Positions 32,634-41,500 are shown, numbered from the stretch's first letter. The stretch is DNA of 64,000 nt from Novosphingobium sp. 17-62-19 (GCF_002256775.1 NZ_NCII01000007.1:1-64000); one strand, 5' to 3'. A program made the numbers and translations. Notes: generated by a model not told the origin, from the sequence alone.

Positions 32634-32874
32634 CGCCGGACACAACAGCAGCAATGAGGATCTTCGCCTCGGCATCGAACGCATCGAGCGGCTTGAGGAA
32701 GAGAAGAAGGGGATCGGTGACGACATCAAGGATGTCTATTCCGAATACAAAGCCAAGGGCTTCGACGCCAAGATCATGCGCGAAATCATCCGGCTTCGCA
32801 AAATGAAGCCCGACGATCGCCGCGAAATGGAAGCGGTCCTCGAAACCTACAAAAACGCGCTGGGGATCGACTGA
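32626..32874 (+). CDS. gapR: GapR-like (DUF2312) DNA-binding protein
   Basis: The 82 residues fit DUF2312 throughout: [60 protein letters not shown]. In Caulobacter, GapR is a tetrameric nucleoid protein that binds AT-rich or overtwisted DNA ahead of replication and transcription and stimulates topoisomerases. A phage copy could aid phage replication or compete with the host protein. Its stop shares a base with the next ATG (TGATG). Confidence 0.88.
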   Translation: MADAGHNSSNEDLRLGIERIERLEEEKKGIGDDIKDVYSEYKAKGFDAKIMREIIRLRKMKPDDRREMEAVLETYKNALGID

Positions 32875-33356
32875 TGGCACCCCAGCCCGCTCACCCCTCC
32901 CCTAATCGTCAGCCCGTGCTTGACACGGGCCAAGGCTTCCTTCGCCGCGCCATCAACCGCGTCCTCGGCCGGACACCCAGCGCGCCACCAAAGTCCACTC
33001 ACCCTGAGCCTGTCGAAGGCCCGCGCCCCGAAGACAAATCGTGGCAGGCAGGCGACATCGCCGAATGCATCGTGACCAACGATTGGATCGTGATGCGTCG
33101 CTCTGGCGTTGTTGCCGCCCCCGGACCCGCAAAAGGCGATGTTCACATCGTCAACCGGGTGATGATGTCCAGCCATCCGATGCGTGGAGAAATCGTCTTT
33201 CTGGCACTACGTGGCCTGCCCGGATGGTGGGAAGCCGCCTGTTTCCGCAAAATCCAACCCGTCGCCGACAAGGCCGAAGCCGCAGACAGCACCTTCCTGA
33301 AAGACCTCCACCACCGCCTGGCGCGCCAGCCGGTGCGCGAACGGGAGGACGCATGA
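32874..33356 (+). CDS. Early phage protein carrying in-frame palindromic repeats
   Basis: A 160-residue protein. The first ~55 residues are largely translated host repeats: RQPVLDTGQGF from family B (32907-32931) and THPEPVEG from family A (32995-33019). The conserved part seems to begin at WQAGDIAECIVTNDWIVMRR and contains GDVHIVNRVMMSSH and GWWEAACFRKIQPV. Function unknown. The real ancestral start may be downstream of the repeats. Confidence 0.6.
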   Translation: MAPQPAHPSPNRQPVLDTGQGFLRRAINRVLGRTPSAPPKSTHPEPVEGPRPEDKSWQAGDIAECIVTNDWIVMRRSGVVAAPGPAKGDVHIVNRVMMSSHPMRGEIVFLALRGLPGWWEAACFRKIQPVADKAEAADSTFLKDLHHRLARQPVREREDA

Positions 33357-33646
33357 TGTTCCGTTTGTCCGCTCATCCTGAGCCTGTCGAAGGACGAACC
33401 CCCACACCTAATCCGCGCCGTGCCCTGGTTTCCTCGGCTCGGATCGAAGGCCCGGCACCCACACGTTCAAAGCGCCTCCCAGCAAAGGCGCAAGTGCGCC
33501 GGGCCTTCGCCTCAACTCTGTTGAACCGCCTCACCCCCGCAGGCCGCGATTTTCTCGCTACCCTGATCGTCGTGCCCGCCGCCTTCGCCACCTGCGTCAC
33601 AGCGCTGATGATCTTGGCCGAACTGGTGAAGGCCACGTCGGCATGA
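33353..33646 (+). CDS. Small membrane protein with in-frame repeat peptide
   Basis: A 97-residue protein starting MMFRLSAHPEPVEG, in which residues 7-14 are a translated family-A repeat (33370-33396). The C-terminal ~25 residues form a transmembrane helix (LIVVPAAFATCVTALMILAE). GGGAGG precedes the start, and both ends overlap neighbouring genes by 4 nt. Function unknown. Confidence 0.5.
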   Translation: MMFRLSAHPEPVEGRTPTPNPRRALVSSARIEGPAPTRSKRLPAKAQVRRAFASTLLNRLTPAGRDFLATLIVVPAAFATCVTALMILAELVKATSA

Positions 33647-33783
33647 TGAACACCGTCCGCCGCGCCGCAGAGGCCATCGTCGGCATCTTCGCCGCTGCGG
33701 TGGTCGGTGCGCTCTTCCTCTCTGCTCTGTTCGCGATCCTAACTTTCGCCACCGGCTTCCTCACATTCGCGAGGCATCTATGA
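33643..33783 (+). CDS. 46-residue membrane peptide
   Basis: This short frame reads MMNTVRRAAEAIVGIFAAAV, then VGALFLSALFAILTFATGF and ends ARHL. It starts within the preceding stop (ATGATGA at 33643) and its TGA overlaps the next ATG (33780), so it fits exactly into the coupled chain. It is almost one long hydrophobic helix. Function unknown. Confidence 0.5.
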   Translation: MMNTVRRAAEAIVGIFAAAVVGALFLSALFAILTFATGFLTFARHL

Positions 33784-34181
33784 CCGCTGCACCAACACCC
33801 GCTCACCCTGAGCCTGTCGAAGGGCTGTCCCCAACCGCAGTTTCAGAAGAAACCCTGCCACCGGGGTTGTACGCTGTCGTCGAACAACTGGGCCACGCCA
33901 CGCTCATTGGCCGCGTTGAACAGGTCGAACGCTTCGGCGTGCAATTCCTCCAGATCGAACCGCTGTTCAAAGACTGGATGCTCCCCCCGATCCTGCTCGG
34001 CGGCGCATCGCTCTACCGCTTCACCCCCTGCACCCCCGCCACCGCGTGGAACATGCGCGCCAAGTACTGCCACGAACTCCCGCCCAGCGTATGCGCCCTC
34101 GTGCCGCAAGATCCAGAACTGGCATTCCAGCCGCCTGCCTTTCTGGGCTTTGATTCCGACGATGATGGGGCAACCCTATGA
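33780..34181 (+). CDS. Conserved early phage protein, unknown
   Basis: A 133-residue protein. Residues 7-15 (PAHPEPVEG) are a translated family-A repeat (33800-33823). The conserved part (YAVVEQLGHATLIGRVEQVE, VQFLQIEPLFKDWM, PPILLGGASLYRFTPCTPAT) resembles a small beta-rich protein seen in sphingomonad and Pseudomonas phages, of unknown role. Coupled at both ends. Confidence 0.6.
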   Translation: MTAAPTPAHPEPVEGLSPTAVSEETLPPGLYAVVEQLGHATLIGRVEQVERFGVQFLQIEPLFKDWMLPPILLGGASLYRFTPCTPATAWNMRAKYCHELPPSVCALVPQDPELAFQPPAFLGFDSDDDGATL

Positions 34182-34627
34182 CTTCTCCCTCCCCCGTCAC
34201 CCCGGGCTTGACCCGGGGTCCAGCTTCTTCGCGTGAAGAAGCAAAGCTCACCCGCACCACAGTCCTCGCCCGGCTCGCTCTGGCCGATGCGCTCGATCAT
34301 CTCGAAATCATGCAGGCCCGCGGCCTTGAGGTCACCGAGCAGGTCGATCAGATGGTCAAACACCATGGCGCATCGGTTCGTTTCGTGAACGGCACCAACG
34401 TGTTCCGCTGCGCCGGCGTAACCGGCACCAGCACCGCAGACAAAGGCGCGCTGATGCTTGCCAGCTGGTCCCGCATCGCCGATCGCAACCTCGGCACCAG
34501 CTGGCCGAAAGGCGGACCGCGCCCGAACACCCCCAAGCCTGACCCGCTCACCCTGAGCCTGTCGAAGGGCGTCAGCCCGGCCAATGGGTTCCAGCCGTCC
34601 GCCGCAGAAAGCACGGCCAATGGGTGA
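34178..34627 (+). CDS. Early phage protein with repeats at both ends, unknown
   Basis: A 149-residue protein. The N-terminus (PVTPGLTRGPASS) is a translated family-B repeat (34196-34222) and the C-terminal LTLSLSKGVSP comes from family A (34545-34569) in another frame. The core (LARLALADALDHLEIMQARG, FRCAGVTGTSTADKGALMLA) is unrecognised. The stop lies inside the start of the Gp37/Gp68 gene. Confidence 0.5.
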   Translation: MTSPSPVTPGLTRGPASSREEAKLTRTTVLARLALADALDHLEIMQARGLEVTEQVDQMVKHHGASVRFVNGTNVFRCAGVTGTSTADKGALMLASWSRIADRNLGTSWPKGGPRPNTPKPDPLTLSLSKGVSPANGFQPSAAESTANG

Positions 34628-34919
34628 CGCAACCAAAATCGAATGGTGCCACGCCACCATCAACGCGATCAGCGGCTGCACCGTCCTCTCCCCCGGCTGC
34701 ACCAATTGCTACGCCATGCGCGCCGGCAACACCCCTCGCCCCCACCACCCGTCAAAGGGTCTGACAAAGCGCGCATCGAACGGCCAGCACGTCTGGACCG
34801 GCTCGGTCCGCCTCAACGAAGAGTGGCTGAAGAAGCCGCTGAAATGGGCCAAACCCCGCCGCATTTTCTGGAACGCCCACGGCGATCCCTTCCACGCTTC
34901 GGTGAAGCCCGCCGCACCG
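34620..34919 (+). pseudogene. Gp37/Gp68-family protein, 3'-truncated
   Basis: The reading frame begins MGDATKIEWCHATINAISGC, then SPGCTNCYAMRAGNTPR and LKWAKPRRIFWNAHGDPFHA. This is the Cys-rich radical-SAM-like Gp37/Gp68 (DUF5131) signature, including the conserved Cys residues. Family members have ~230-300 residues. Here homology stops after ~98 residues, just before 34920, where the other frame picks up a J-domain protein. The frame itself runs on into the next gene, but that stretch is an out-of-frame reading of the J-domain sequence. A deletion is the simplest explanation. Confidence 0.65.
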
Positions 34920-34921
34920 AA

Positions 34922-35179
34922 ATGCGCCACGGCGGGCTGTACGTCGTCCGCCAGACCTTCAAGGGCTTCACCGCGCTTCCGGCCCCCGATGCGACCTCAC
35001 CCACCAACTGGTGGACCGTGCTGGGCATCCCCCGCACCGCCAGCCGCGCCGAAATCGAAGCCGCCTACCGCGACAAGATCCGCACCGCCCACCCCGACAC
35101 CGGGGGCACGACCGAAGCGGCCAGCGCCATCAACCGCGCCCGCGACGAAGCCTTCAAGGAAAGGACGTACAATGTCTGA
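34922..35179 (+). pseudogene. J-domain (DnaJ-like) protein, C-terminal remnant
   Basis: The 85 residues MRHGGLYVVRQTFKGFTALP, then WWTVLGIPRTASRAEIEAAY and RDKIRTAHPDTGG, contain a J-domain with the HPD motif that stimulates DnaK. In sphingomonad prophages this tail belongs to a ~200-residue protein whose N-terminal ~120 residues are missing here. The remaining frame could still be expressed from ATG 34922 as a mini-J-protein. It overlaps the next gene's start. Confidence 0.6.
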
Positions 35180-36164
35180 TCCCGCGCCCACCTCTCCCTT
35201 TCGTCACCCCGGACTTGATCCGGGGTCCAGCTGTTCTTCCTCAATCCGGGGCATGATCTTCAGCACCCCGATGGTGATGGCGCTTCTCGCGGGCCGCAAA
35301 ACCCAAACCCGCCGCCTCCTGCCCGAAGGACGCCAGCCGCGCCTGAAAGTGGGAGACCGCGTCTACGTCCGCGAAACCTTCCGCATAGCGCCCAACGCGG
35401 CGGAAGGCTGGCCGCACGAAGCAGAACCCTGCCCCGGCTGGATCGATTACGCCGCGGGCGGCAGCCACTACTGCTTCGCGCCAGACTACTTCGCCGTGCT
35501 CGAGGCCTTCGGCAAGATCCCCGTCGACTGGGACAACCTGCCCCAGCGCTGGCGCCCCTCGCGCATCGCCCCCCGCTGGACCTCGCGCATGTACCTCACG
35601 ATCACCGATGTCCGCGTTCAGCAGCTGCTCTATATCAATGAGCACGATTGCATTGCCGAAGGGCTCGAGGAAGACTTCGACGACGGCACGGATTCGCATG
35701 GTCGATCGGTAACCCGTTCATCGTATCACGCCGCTGATTATCTGCCTTGGCTCGCCAGTCCGCGCGAAGCCTACGCCGATCTGTGGGACCAGCTGAACAC
35801 CAAACCCGGCACCCGATGGGACGATAACCCGCGCGTGGTGGCATACACCTTCACCGTCACCCGCCGAAACATCGATGTCCTGCCGATGGCCCCTGGCTAT
35901 TTCGCCGAAACCTCCCCCGCTCACCCCTCTTCCGCTCACCCTGAGCCTGTCGAAGGGGTCGAAGGGCGTCAGCCCGGGCTTGATCCCCAAGGCCGCGAGG
36001 CCGTCCCCCATCGTCAGCCCGGGCTTGACCCGGGCCGGGGCTTTTCTTCCTCCGAAGCCCCGATCACCCCTCGCGCCCTGATCGAAGGCCACGTGCCTCC
36101 GCACATCGCCGCCCATCTGATCCGCGCGAGTGATCTCCCCCAGCCGGTCAGGAAGCGGGCATGA
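35172..36164 (+). CDS. ASCH/PUA-like phage protein (first of two)
   Basis: About 330 residues from ATG 35172. After a translated family-B repeat (RHPGLDPGSS), the conserved region starts MIFSTPMVMALLAGRKTQTR, the typical opening of phage ASCH-domain proteins, and continues KVGDRVYVRETFRIAPNAAE, WTSRMYLTITDVRVQQLLYI and NEHDCIAEG. ASCH domains are PUA-like and thought to bind RNA or modified nucleotides. The C-terminal ~60 residues contain one family-A and two family-B repeats in frame (AHPEPVEG, RQPGLDP). The ancestral start may be 35253. Confidence 0.75.
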   Translation: MSDPAPTSPFRHPGLDPGSSCSSSIRGMIFSTPMVMALLAGRKTQTRRLLPEGRQPRLKVGDRVYVRETFRIAPNAAEGWPHEAEPCPGWIDYAAGGSHYCFAPDYFAVLEAFGKIPVDWDNLPQRWRPSRIAPRWTSRMYLTITDVRVQQLLYINEHDCIAEGLEEDFDDGTDSHGRSVTRSSYHAADYLPWLASPREAYADLWDQLNTKPGTRWDDNPRVVAYTFTVTRRNIDVLPMAPGYFAETSPAHPSSAHPEPVEGVEGRQPGLDPQGREAVPHRQPGLDPGRGFSSSEAPITPRALIEGHVPPHIAAHLIRASDLPQPVRKRA

Positions 36165-36727
36165 CTGACCAGCCGATCACCGTCGTCTCGCCCACGATCG
36201 CGCAGCTCCACGCCGGAAAGGTCACCCGCCTGCGCCGCCCGCAGGGCCGCTTGTCCACGCTGAAACCCGGCGATCGCCTGTGGCTGCGCGAACAGTTCTT
36301 CCTCGCCAGTGCGTTTGAACAGATCTCGCCCACGCAGGCGCTCGACCGCGGCGCAACCCCCGTCTTCGGCGCCGATCACGCCGATCTGCCCGATTACGCT
36401 ACCGCAGATCTCGGCCGAAGACGCTTCGCGCGCGAAATGCCCAAACGCTGGCATCGCGCCCACCTCGTGGTCACACACGTCGCGCTCGAACGCCTGCAAC
36501 AGATCTCGACCGAGGAGATCGCCGCCGAAGGCTTCGCAAGCGCAGAACAGTTCGCCGCGTCCTGGAATGAAAATCTGTCGCTCGCCAAGAACTCTGCTGG
36601 CGGCGGCATCACCGCATTCCGTCGGCTCGAATGGAAGGCAGATCCAGCCGTCATCGCCTTCACGTTCGCCTTCGTCCCCCACCCCCTCCCTGAATTCAGC
36701 ACGTCGGAAAGGAGCCTCGCGTCATGA
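36161..36727 (+). CDS. ASCH/PUA-like phage protein (second of two)
   Basis: A 188-residue protein with the same plan as its neighbour: IAQLHAGKVTRLRRPQGRLS, LKPGDRLWLREQFFLASAFE, HRAHLVVTHVALERLQQIST then EEIAAEGFASAEQFAASW. It overlaps the first ASCH gene by 4 nt and the ParB-like gene by 4 nt. The two probably arose by an old duplication or tandem acquisition; substrate unknown. Confidence 0.7.
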   Translation: MTDQPITVVSPTIAQLHAGKVTRLRRPQGRLSTLKPGDRLWLREQFFLASAFEQISPTQALDRGATPVFGADHADLPDYATADLGRRRFAREMPKRWHRAHLVVTHVALERLQQISTEEIAAEGFASAEQFAASWNENLSLAKNSAGGGITAFRRLEWKADPAVIAFTFAFVPHPLPEFSTSERSLAS

Positions 36728-37593
36728 ATGTGCGCAATTCCTCTCGCACCGGAACAACGTCAAACGCCCGGCTGAAGCTCAACCCGATCCGTGGTCGGCG
36801 TCCCACGCTGATGAACTGCATGATAGGCGAGCTGAAGGTGGATGAGACCTATCAGCGTTCGATTAACAACGGGTCCAGCCGCTCGCTGATCGTCAAGATC
36901 GCAAAGGAATGGGACTGGTCCCTGTTTCAACTCCTGATCGTTTCGCGGCGCATCGATGGCGCGCTCTATGTAGTCGACGGCCAGCACCGCCTGTCGGCTG
37001 CCCGCATTCGACGCGATCTCTACGATCTTCCTTGCTCGATTTATGATTTCGGAAGCGTTGCCGAAGAAGCGCGTGCCTTCGGGAAGCTCAATCAGCAGCG
37101 CCGCCCACTTGGCGCTCTCGATCTTTTCCGCGCAGCTGTCTCCAGCGGTCTTGACGACGACGCGTTGGCCATCGCGCATTTGCTCCAAAGGGCCGGTCTG
37201 TCGGTTGCTCCGCACTCAAACTTCACTGCGTGGAAGCCGGGAATGCTGTCGAACATTTCCTACATCAAAAAGGCGTACAAGACACATGGCGGGGGGATTG
37301 TCGGCCGCGCCTTGCGCCTGATCGGCCGGGCATATGATGGCGAAGTGCTTCGCTATGCGGGCACGATTTTTCCCGGCATCGTCGGCACAATCGCAGAACT
37401 CAAACTGACCACGAAAGATGACGACCTGCTTGAGGTGGTCATCAGCGGCCTCAGCCAGGCCGAATGGGCAGAAGAGATCGCCCACGTCGTCGCAACCAAC
37501 GCCATCCACCGCAACCGTGCTGCCGTGCGCGCGGTGACAGACTGCTACGCTGAATCTGCGGCCGACCACGACGATGGAGCACAAGCCGCATGA
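36724..37593 (+). CDS. ParB-N/DUF6551-like protein
   Basis: A 289-residue protein with a ParB/Srx-type N-terminal fold: IGELKVDETYQRSINNGSSR, LYVVDGQHRLSAARIRRDLY, where GQHR is the conserved nucleotide-binding motif. The rest is helical (RRPLGALDLFRAAVSSGLDD, SNISYIKKAYKTHGGGIVGR). Related phage proteins are annotated DUF6551. It lies between ASCH genes and the AlpA gene with 4-nt overlaps. Role unknown; DNA binding or nucleotide hydrolysis are possible. Confidence 0.7.
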   Translation: MNVRNSSRTGTTSNARLKLNPIRGRRPTLMNCMIGELKVDETYQRSINNGSSRSLIVKIAKEWDWSLFQLLIVSRRIDGALYVVDGQHRLSAARIRRDLYDLPCSIYDFGSVAEEARAFGKLNQQRRPLGALDLFRAAVSSGLDDDALAIAHLLQRAGLSVAPHSNFTAWKPGMLSNISYIKKAYKTHGGGIVGRALRLIGRAYDGEVLRYAGTIFPGIVGTIAELKLTTKDDDLLEVVISGLSQAEWAEEIAHVVATNAIHRNRAAVRAVTDCYAESAADHDDGAQAA

Positions 37594-37817
37594 CGCAGGC
37601 GAGCATCACCCAACCATCAGCCGGACCAGGGCGACTTCTCAAGATGAAGGACGTCGCGCACGAACTCTCGCTGCATCGCGCGACGGTTTACCGGCTGATC
37701 GCCGCTGGCGAATTTCCTGAAGGCAAACCGCTCACGCGCGGCCGCGCCCGTGTGGTCTGGACGGAGCGCGAAGTCGAAGCCTGGAAGATCGAGCGCCTGC
37801 AGAACGGCCCCGGCTGA
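37590..37817 (+). CDS. AlpA-family regulator / excisionase-like
   Basis: A 75-residue MerR-like winged helix: LLKMKDVAHELSLHRATVYR, LIAAGEFPEGKPL, VWTEREVEAWKIERL. This is the AlpA pattern. AlpA regulates integrase/excision of P4-like elements, and such proteins also act as excisionases. It is the last gene before attR (130 bp), coupled to the ParB-like gene by 4 nt. Confidence 0.85.
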   Translation: MTQASITQPSAGPGRLLKMKDVAHELSLHRATVYRLIAAGEFPEGKPLTRGRARVVWTEREVEAWKIERLQNGPG

Positions 37818-37946
37818 CCTAGCCCGCCGCGCCCGCGCGCAAAACAAGGGGGCTTAGCGCGCCCAAAGAGGGGCCTCATGGGGGCCTAAAGACAACGAAG
37901 AACAGAAGATCGCAAGGAAAAGCATATGCTTACACGATCCGTCAAT

Positions 37947-37964
37947 ATCCTACTCAGGGAGCCA
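37947..37964. other. attR: 18-bp duplicate of tRNA-Asn 3' end
   Basis: ATCCTACTCAGGGAGCCA is identical to tRNA positions 82-99. A palindrome AAGCATATGCTT (37920-37931) lies 15 bp to the left and may be an arm or excisionase site. Only 18 bp of tRNA sequence is present, so this is not a second tRNA. Confidence 0.88.
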
Positions 37965-38057
37965 TTTTCCACCATTCTTCAGGTGGTTGGCCGCAAACAG
38001 CGAATTCCAGACAAACAAGCCAAAGCCGACTATGCAGGGTTCTCCCTGCTGGATCGG

Positions 38058-38381
38058 TCAATGTACGCTGGCAATGCTGCCACCCAGAAATGCGTCCAGC
38101 ACAGCTGGATGAAACGGTTCAGAAAAGCGGACGTGCGTGACGAAGCCTTCGCTCGCCTCAACGGTGGCCGAACGCGCTTCGAGGCCGGGCAGCGTGATCC
38201 AAACCAGCGATCCGGCACGCGGGCATTCCAGGCATTCAATTGAGGCTGCAAAGCGCGAGAGCTTGCGCACGTTAACCTTGGCGCGCAGAATACCTCGCCG
38301 ATACTTGGCGACAACCGGGGCCCGCTGCGCCTGCGGATTCCAAGGTTTTGCAACCTGCGCTTCGCTGTGATCCAGCCACAT
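38058..38381 (-). CDS. PilZ-domain-like protein
   Basis: A 107-residue protein (MWLDHSEAQVAKPWNPQAQR) with PilZ-like features: RRGILRAKVNVRKLSRFAAS, SLVWITLPGLEARSATVEAS and FSEPFHPAVLDAFL at the end. PilZ domains bind cyclic di-GMP, but the usual D/NxSxxG motif is replaced here by LSRFAAS, so ligand binding is uncertain. ATG 38381 follows GGGAGAG. It is the first host gene right of attR. Confidence 0.55.
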   Translation of the reverse strand: MWLDHSEAQVAKPWNPQAQRAPVVAKYRRGILRAKVNVRKLSRFAASIECLECPRAGSLVWITLPGLEARSATVEASEGFVTHVRFSEPFHPAVLDAFLGGSIASVH

Positions 38382-38485
38382 TGCCACTCTCCCGGTGCAA
38401 ACTCTGCACACAAGGGAAGGACGGCACATTAACCAGACAATTCAGGCTGCGGCGGTCTGCACCATAGTCCTGTGCAATCTTACGT

Positions 38486-38506
38486 AGCCGGGTGAAAGTC
38501 CCGGTT
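38486..38506. other. Stem-loop between the PilZ-like and CHAT genes
   Basis: AGCCGGG pairs with CCCGGTT around TGAAAGT, 10 bp after the CHAT gene's stop on the minus strand. There is no U-run, so it is at best a weak terminator for the leftward 13-kb operon. Confidence 0.35.
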
Positions 38507-38515
38507 ACCCACACC

Positions 38516-41500
38516 TCATCTGGCAACTGCCTGTGCTGGTTGAGGAGCCAGCGCGGTCAGCAACGGCTTGGCGCCATCGCCTACGATCACGAAGGCCGCC
38601 CAGTAAAACGGATGCGACGTGTTCGGATCGTCCATCAATTTTTCCTGCGCGCCCTCAAGGCCGTTTGCGAGGCCCTGGCCGGGCTTTGATTCGATCACAC
38701 CGCTGATCAACCGCTTGGTCGCATCGAAATCATCCGGCACAGGCCAGTGGCTGGCAATGACTGAACGCGCCCCTGCGCCCACAAACGCCCGGACGAGGCC
38801 ATCAAGCGCATAGTTCCCGCCGCTGGTCACGCCCGCTTCACGACTGGCCGCCACCGAAGCAACGCCAGCCGTATCGCAGGCGGAGAGGATCACGAGGTCT
38901 GCGTTGAGCTTGAGGTCGAAGATCTCCTTGAAGCTCAACAGACCATCGGAATCCGCCCCGCCGAAGCTGGTCACCAGTGCTGGCCGAGCGGGGCAGCCCG
39001 CCCGTGGCGCAGTGACAAGGCCGTGCGTTGCGAAGTGCAGGACGCGATACTGGTCCAGGTCTGCCTCAGCCAGCAGCGCCGTGTCATTGAACGCCACATC
39101 GGTCCGCACCGCACTCCCGCCGCGATTGAGCTTGCCTTGTGCGTAATGCAGTTCGTCAGCCGAAATCGGGTTCATCCACGTGGCCAGCGGCCAGTCGCAT
39201 TCATCGGCGACGGCAGTTACCGGGCGCGCGGCAGGCTTGGCATTGTGACCAAGGCCCAGATAGTTGCGCGGAGCGGAAGACGCGGCGAGCTTGCGGATAT
39301 CGAGGAAAGCGCGCGGGCTAACTGCGATGGACACTTCGCGCCCTCGCCCTAGCCATGCGATGCCCGTGAAATCGAACGGGTCACCGTCCGGGCTTTCCAT
39401 CCGTTCGTTGTAATCGGCAACGCCCTTGGCATCGGTCACCAACACGGTCGGTGGCAATTGCAGCATTGCACCATCGGGTTCGAAAATAAGGTGCCGCGTC
39501 TGCGCCAGCATATCCTCAACCGGGCCGAACAACGTTTTGTACAGCGTGTGCGCCTTTTCCACATCGAACGGATAATTGACCTGTCGGCCGTTCTCCACCT
39601 TGACGATGGTATCGCGCAGCGCCTGCACTTCCCCCGACAGCGTATTGGGACTTGCGGTAATCGGCACAACGCGCGCATCTTGCACGGTGGCGAACAAGCC
39701 ATACGTTCTGTCCCCCACGTTCATCAGCTTGAAATACCCTTCGCCCGGACGGAGCGTGGCTTGCAGTTCGGCAAGTTCCACACTCTTGGGCGAAAGCACA
39801 TTGTAACGAGGGAAGGCGGCCAGCTTGCTGGTCAATTCAGTCTGTTCGCGCTGAAGATAAACCAGATTGTCCTGCGCCGATTTCAGTGCTGCTTCCTGCG
39901 GCGCATCTGGTGCGGCGACGGCACTCAACTGCGCAACGGTAGCCTCGGTCCGCGCGATGTCGCGGCTGCGCGCCACCGACAGGCGGAACAGCGCCGCAGC
40001 CTCGTCATTTCCTTCAGACATCTGCCGCGCAAATACGGCCTGCGTTTGCGCCACACCTGGGCGCTGCAACACTTGCGACGCCGTAAACACCGCGCCTGCG
40101 CTTTCGAGTCCGCCCCGCTTCGCCAACAGGCCAAAGTACGGCCCGAGCAGATCGCGCAACGTCGACCCGGCATCCGGGATAGTGAGGCTGTCTGCCACGA
40201 TGCGGCCATAAAGCGCTCCAGCTTCAGCCTCGTTGCCAGACCGCGTCAGCCATGCCGCCTTGCGCGCTTCTGCTGCAAGCAATGCAGGTGATTGCGGGAA
40301 AGCATTCTGCAATACGCCCAGCGCCCGGTCATAGCTCGCTCCTGCCGCGTCGCCGCGTCCTTGCGCCTCGGCCAGCAGTGCCAGTTCCATTTCGATTTCC
40401 GAGCGGAGCCACGCAGTTGACACAACCCGGCCCTCGCGCACTTTTGCCAGCCTTGCGGTTGCCTCTTCAAAACCCGCCTGCGCTTCAGCAAAGCGACCTT
40501 GCATCCGGGCAGCCGTCGCGCCCAGCGCAACGGCCTGCGCATCAAGGATTTCACCGCGCTCAAGGTCAGTCAGGCCCGGATCAACCGCGCCTAATCGCTT
40601 CAACCCTGAGCTTTCGCGATTGATCTGCTCAGCGAGTGGACGTGTGATCAGGCCAGCGGAAAGGCTCTCACGGTCAAAGATTGCGCCTACGGCGCTGACC
40701 GGTTTTGCCAGTTCCTGCAATGCCGCATCAGGTTTGCGCTGATTGAGTTGGTTGATCGCGCGATAATTGCGCAGCAATCGTTCGCCCAGGCCATCGCCGC
40801 GCGCAATCGCGGTCCCTGCCTGTGTGAGCAGGCGATCCGATCCGACGAAGTTGCCAAGGTTGGATTGCTGCAAACCTTGATTGGCCATCGCCTCGGCCAG
40901 TCCCACGCCGCCTGAACTGCGGCCTCGGCTCGCCAACGCTTCGAAAAACTCCGAGGATTCAGCAAAGCGCCCGCTGTTGTTGCGCAAATAGCCTTCATCA
41001 CGCGCACCAAGCCGGTCAAGCTGTCCCGCCTGCACCCGCGCAAACGCTGCCGTATCGGAAACTTCGGTGGTGGCCACACGAATGTCGCCCGGAACTGGCG
41101 CATCGGTAACCACACTTGCCAGCGCAAGGCGCAAAGCCGGATCATATCCGGCGAGGCCTTCGACCAGATACGTTACCCCCGCCCGCTTGACCAAGTAGCG
41201 CTTGTAGCTGACGTTTGCGCTTTCATCGCGACAGTTGACAGCATCGACCGCGCCAATCCGTTCAATGGTCGTCGAACCGGCCACGCCACAGGTCAGCGCA
41301 ACGCCCCCTAATCCACTCGGCTCACTACCCAGCGAGATATCGCGTCGAACCGCAATTAGCGTCCCGACCGCGCCCGCTGCATCCCGGCAACTCAGGCGGT
41401 AGCTTCGGTCGAACATGCCGACAAGGCGCGCGTCGAGCGGGGCATTTTGCGCGGTACAAGTCACGCCTGCGCTGCCAACACGGAACGAGTTTCTGACTGA

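Larger units (their letters stand above)
82..37964. mobile_element. Prophage (siphovirus-like, probably defective) integrated in tRNA-Asn
   Basis: An exact 18-bp duplication of the tRNA-Asn 3' end bounds this segment (82-99 and 37947-37964). Inside are tyrosine integrases, a repressor/Cro switch, head, tail and lysis genes, and an AlpA-type regulator. Late genes run leftward from about 26.5 to 3.9 kb; early genes run rightward from 31.2 to 37.8 kb. The gene order is that of lambda/HK97-like siphoviruses. Two integrase genes and a winged-helix gene between attL and the second integrase suggest a composite of two elements. The terminase large subunit lacks its N-terminal ATPase half and an early gene pair is fused by deletion, so autonomous particle production is doubtful. 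Confidence 0.9.

Noticed and set aside
34584-36164. A single 526-residue protein from Gp37 motif to ASCH domain
   Set aside because: The middle ~85 codons are an out-of-frame reading of a J-domain sequence, with Pro/Ser/Arg-rich content, so the open frame is accidental.
37947-37964. Possible second tRNA-Asn gene
   Set aside because: Only the 18 bases of the T-arm/acceptor end are present; there are no D- or anticodon arms. It is the attR duplicate.
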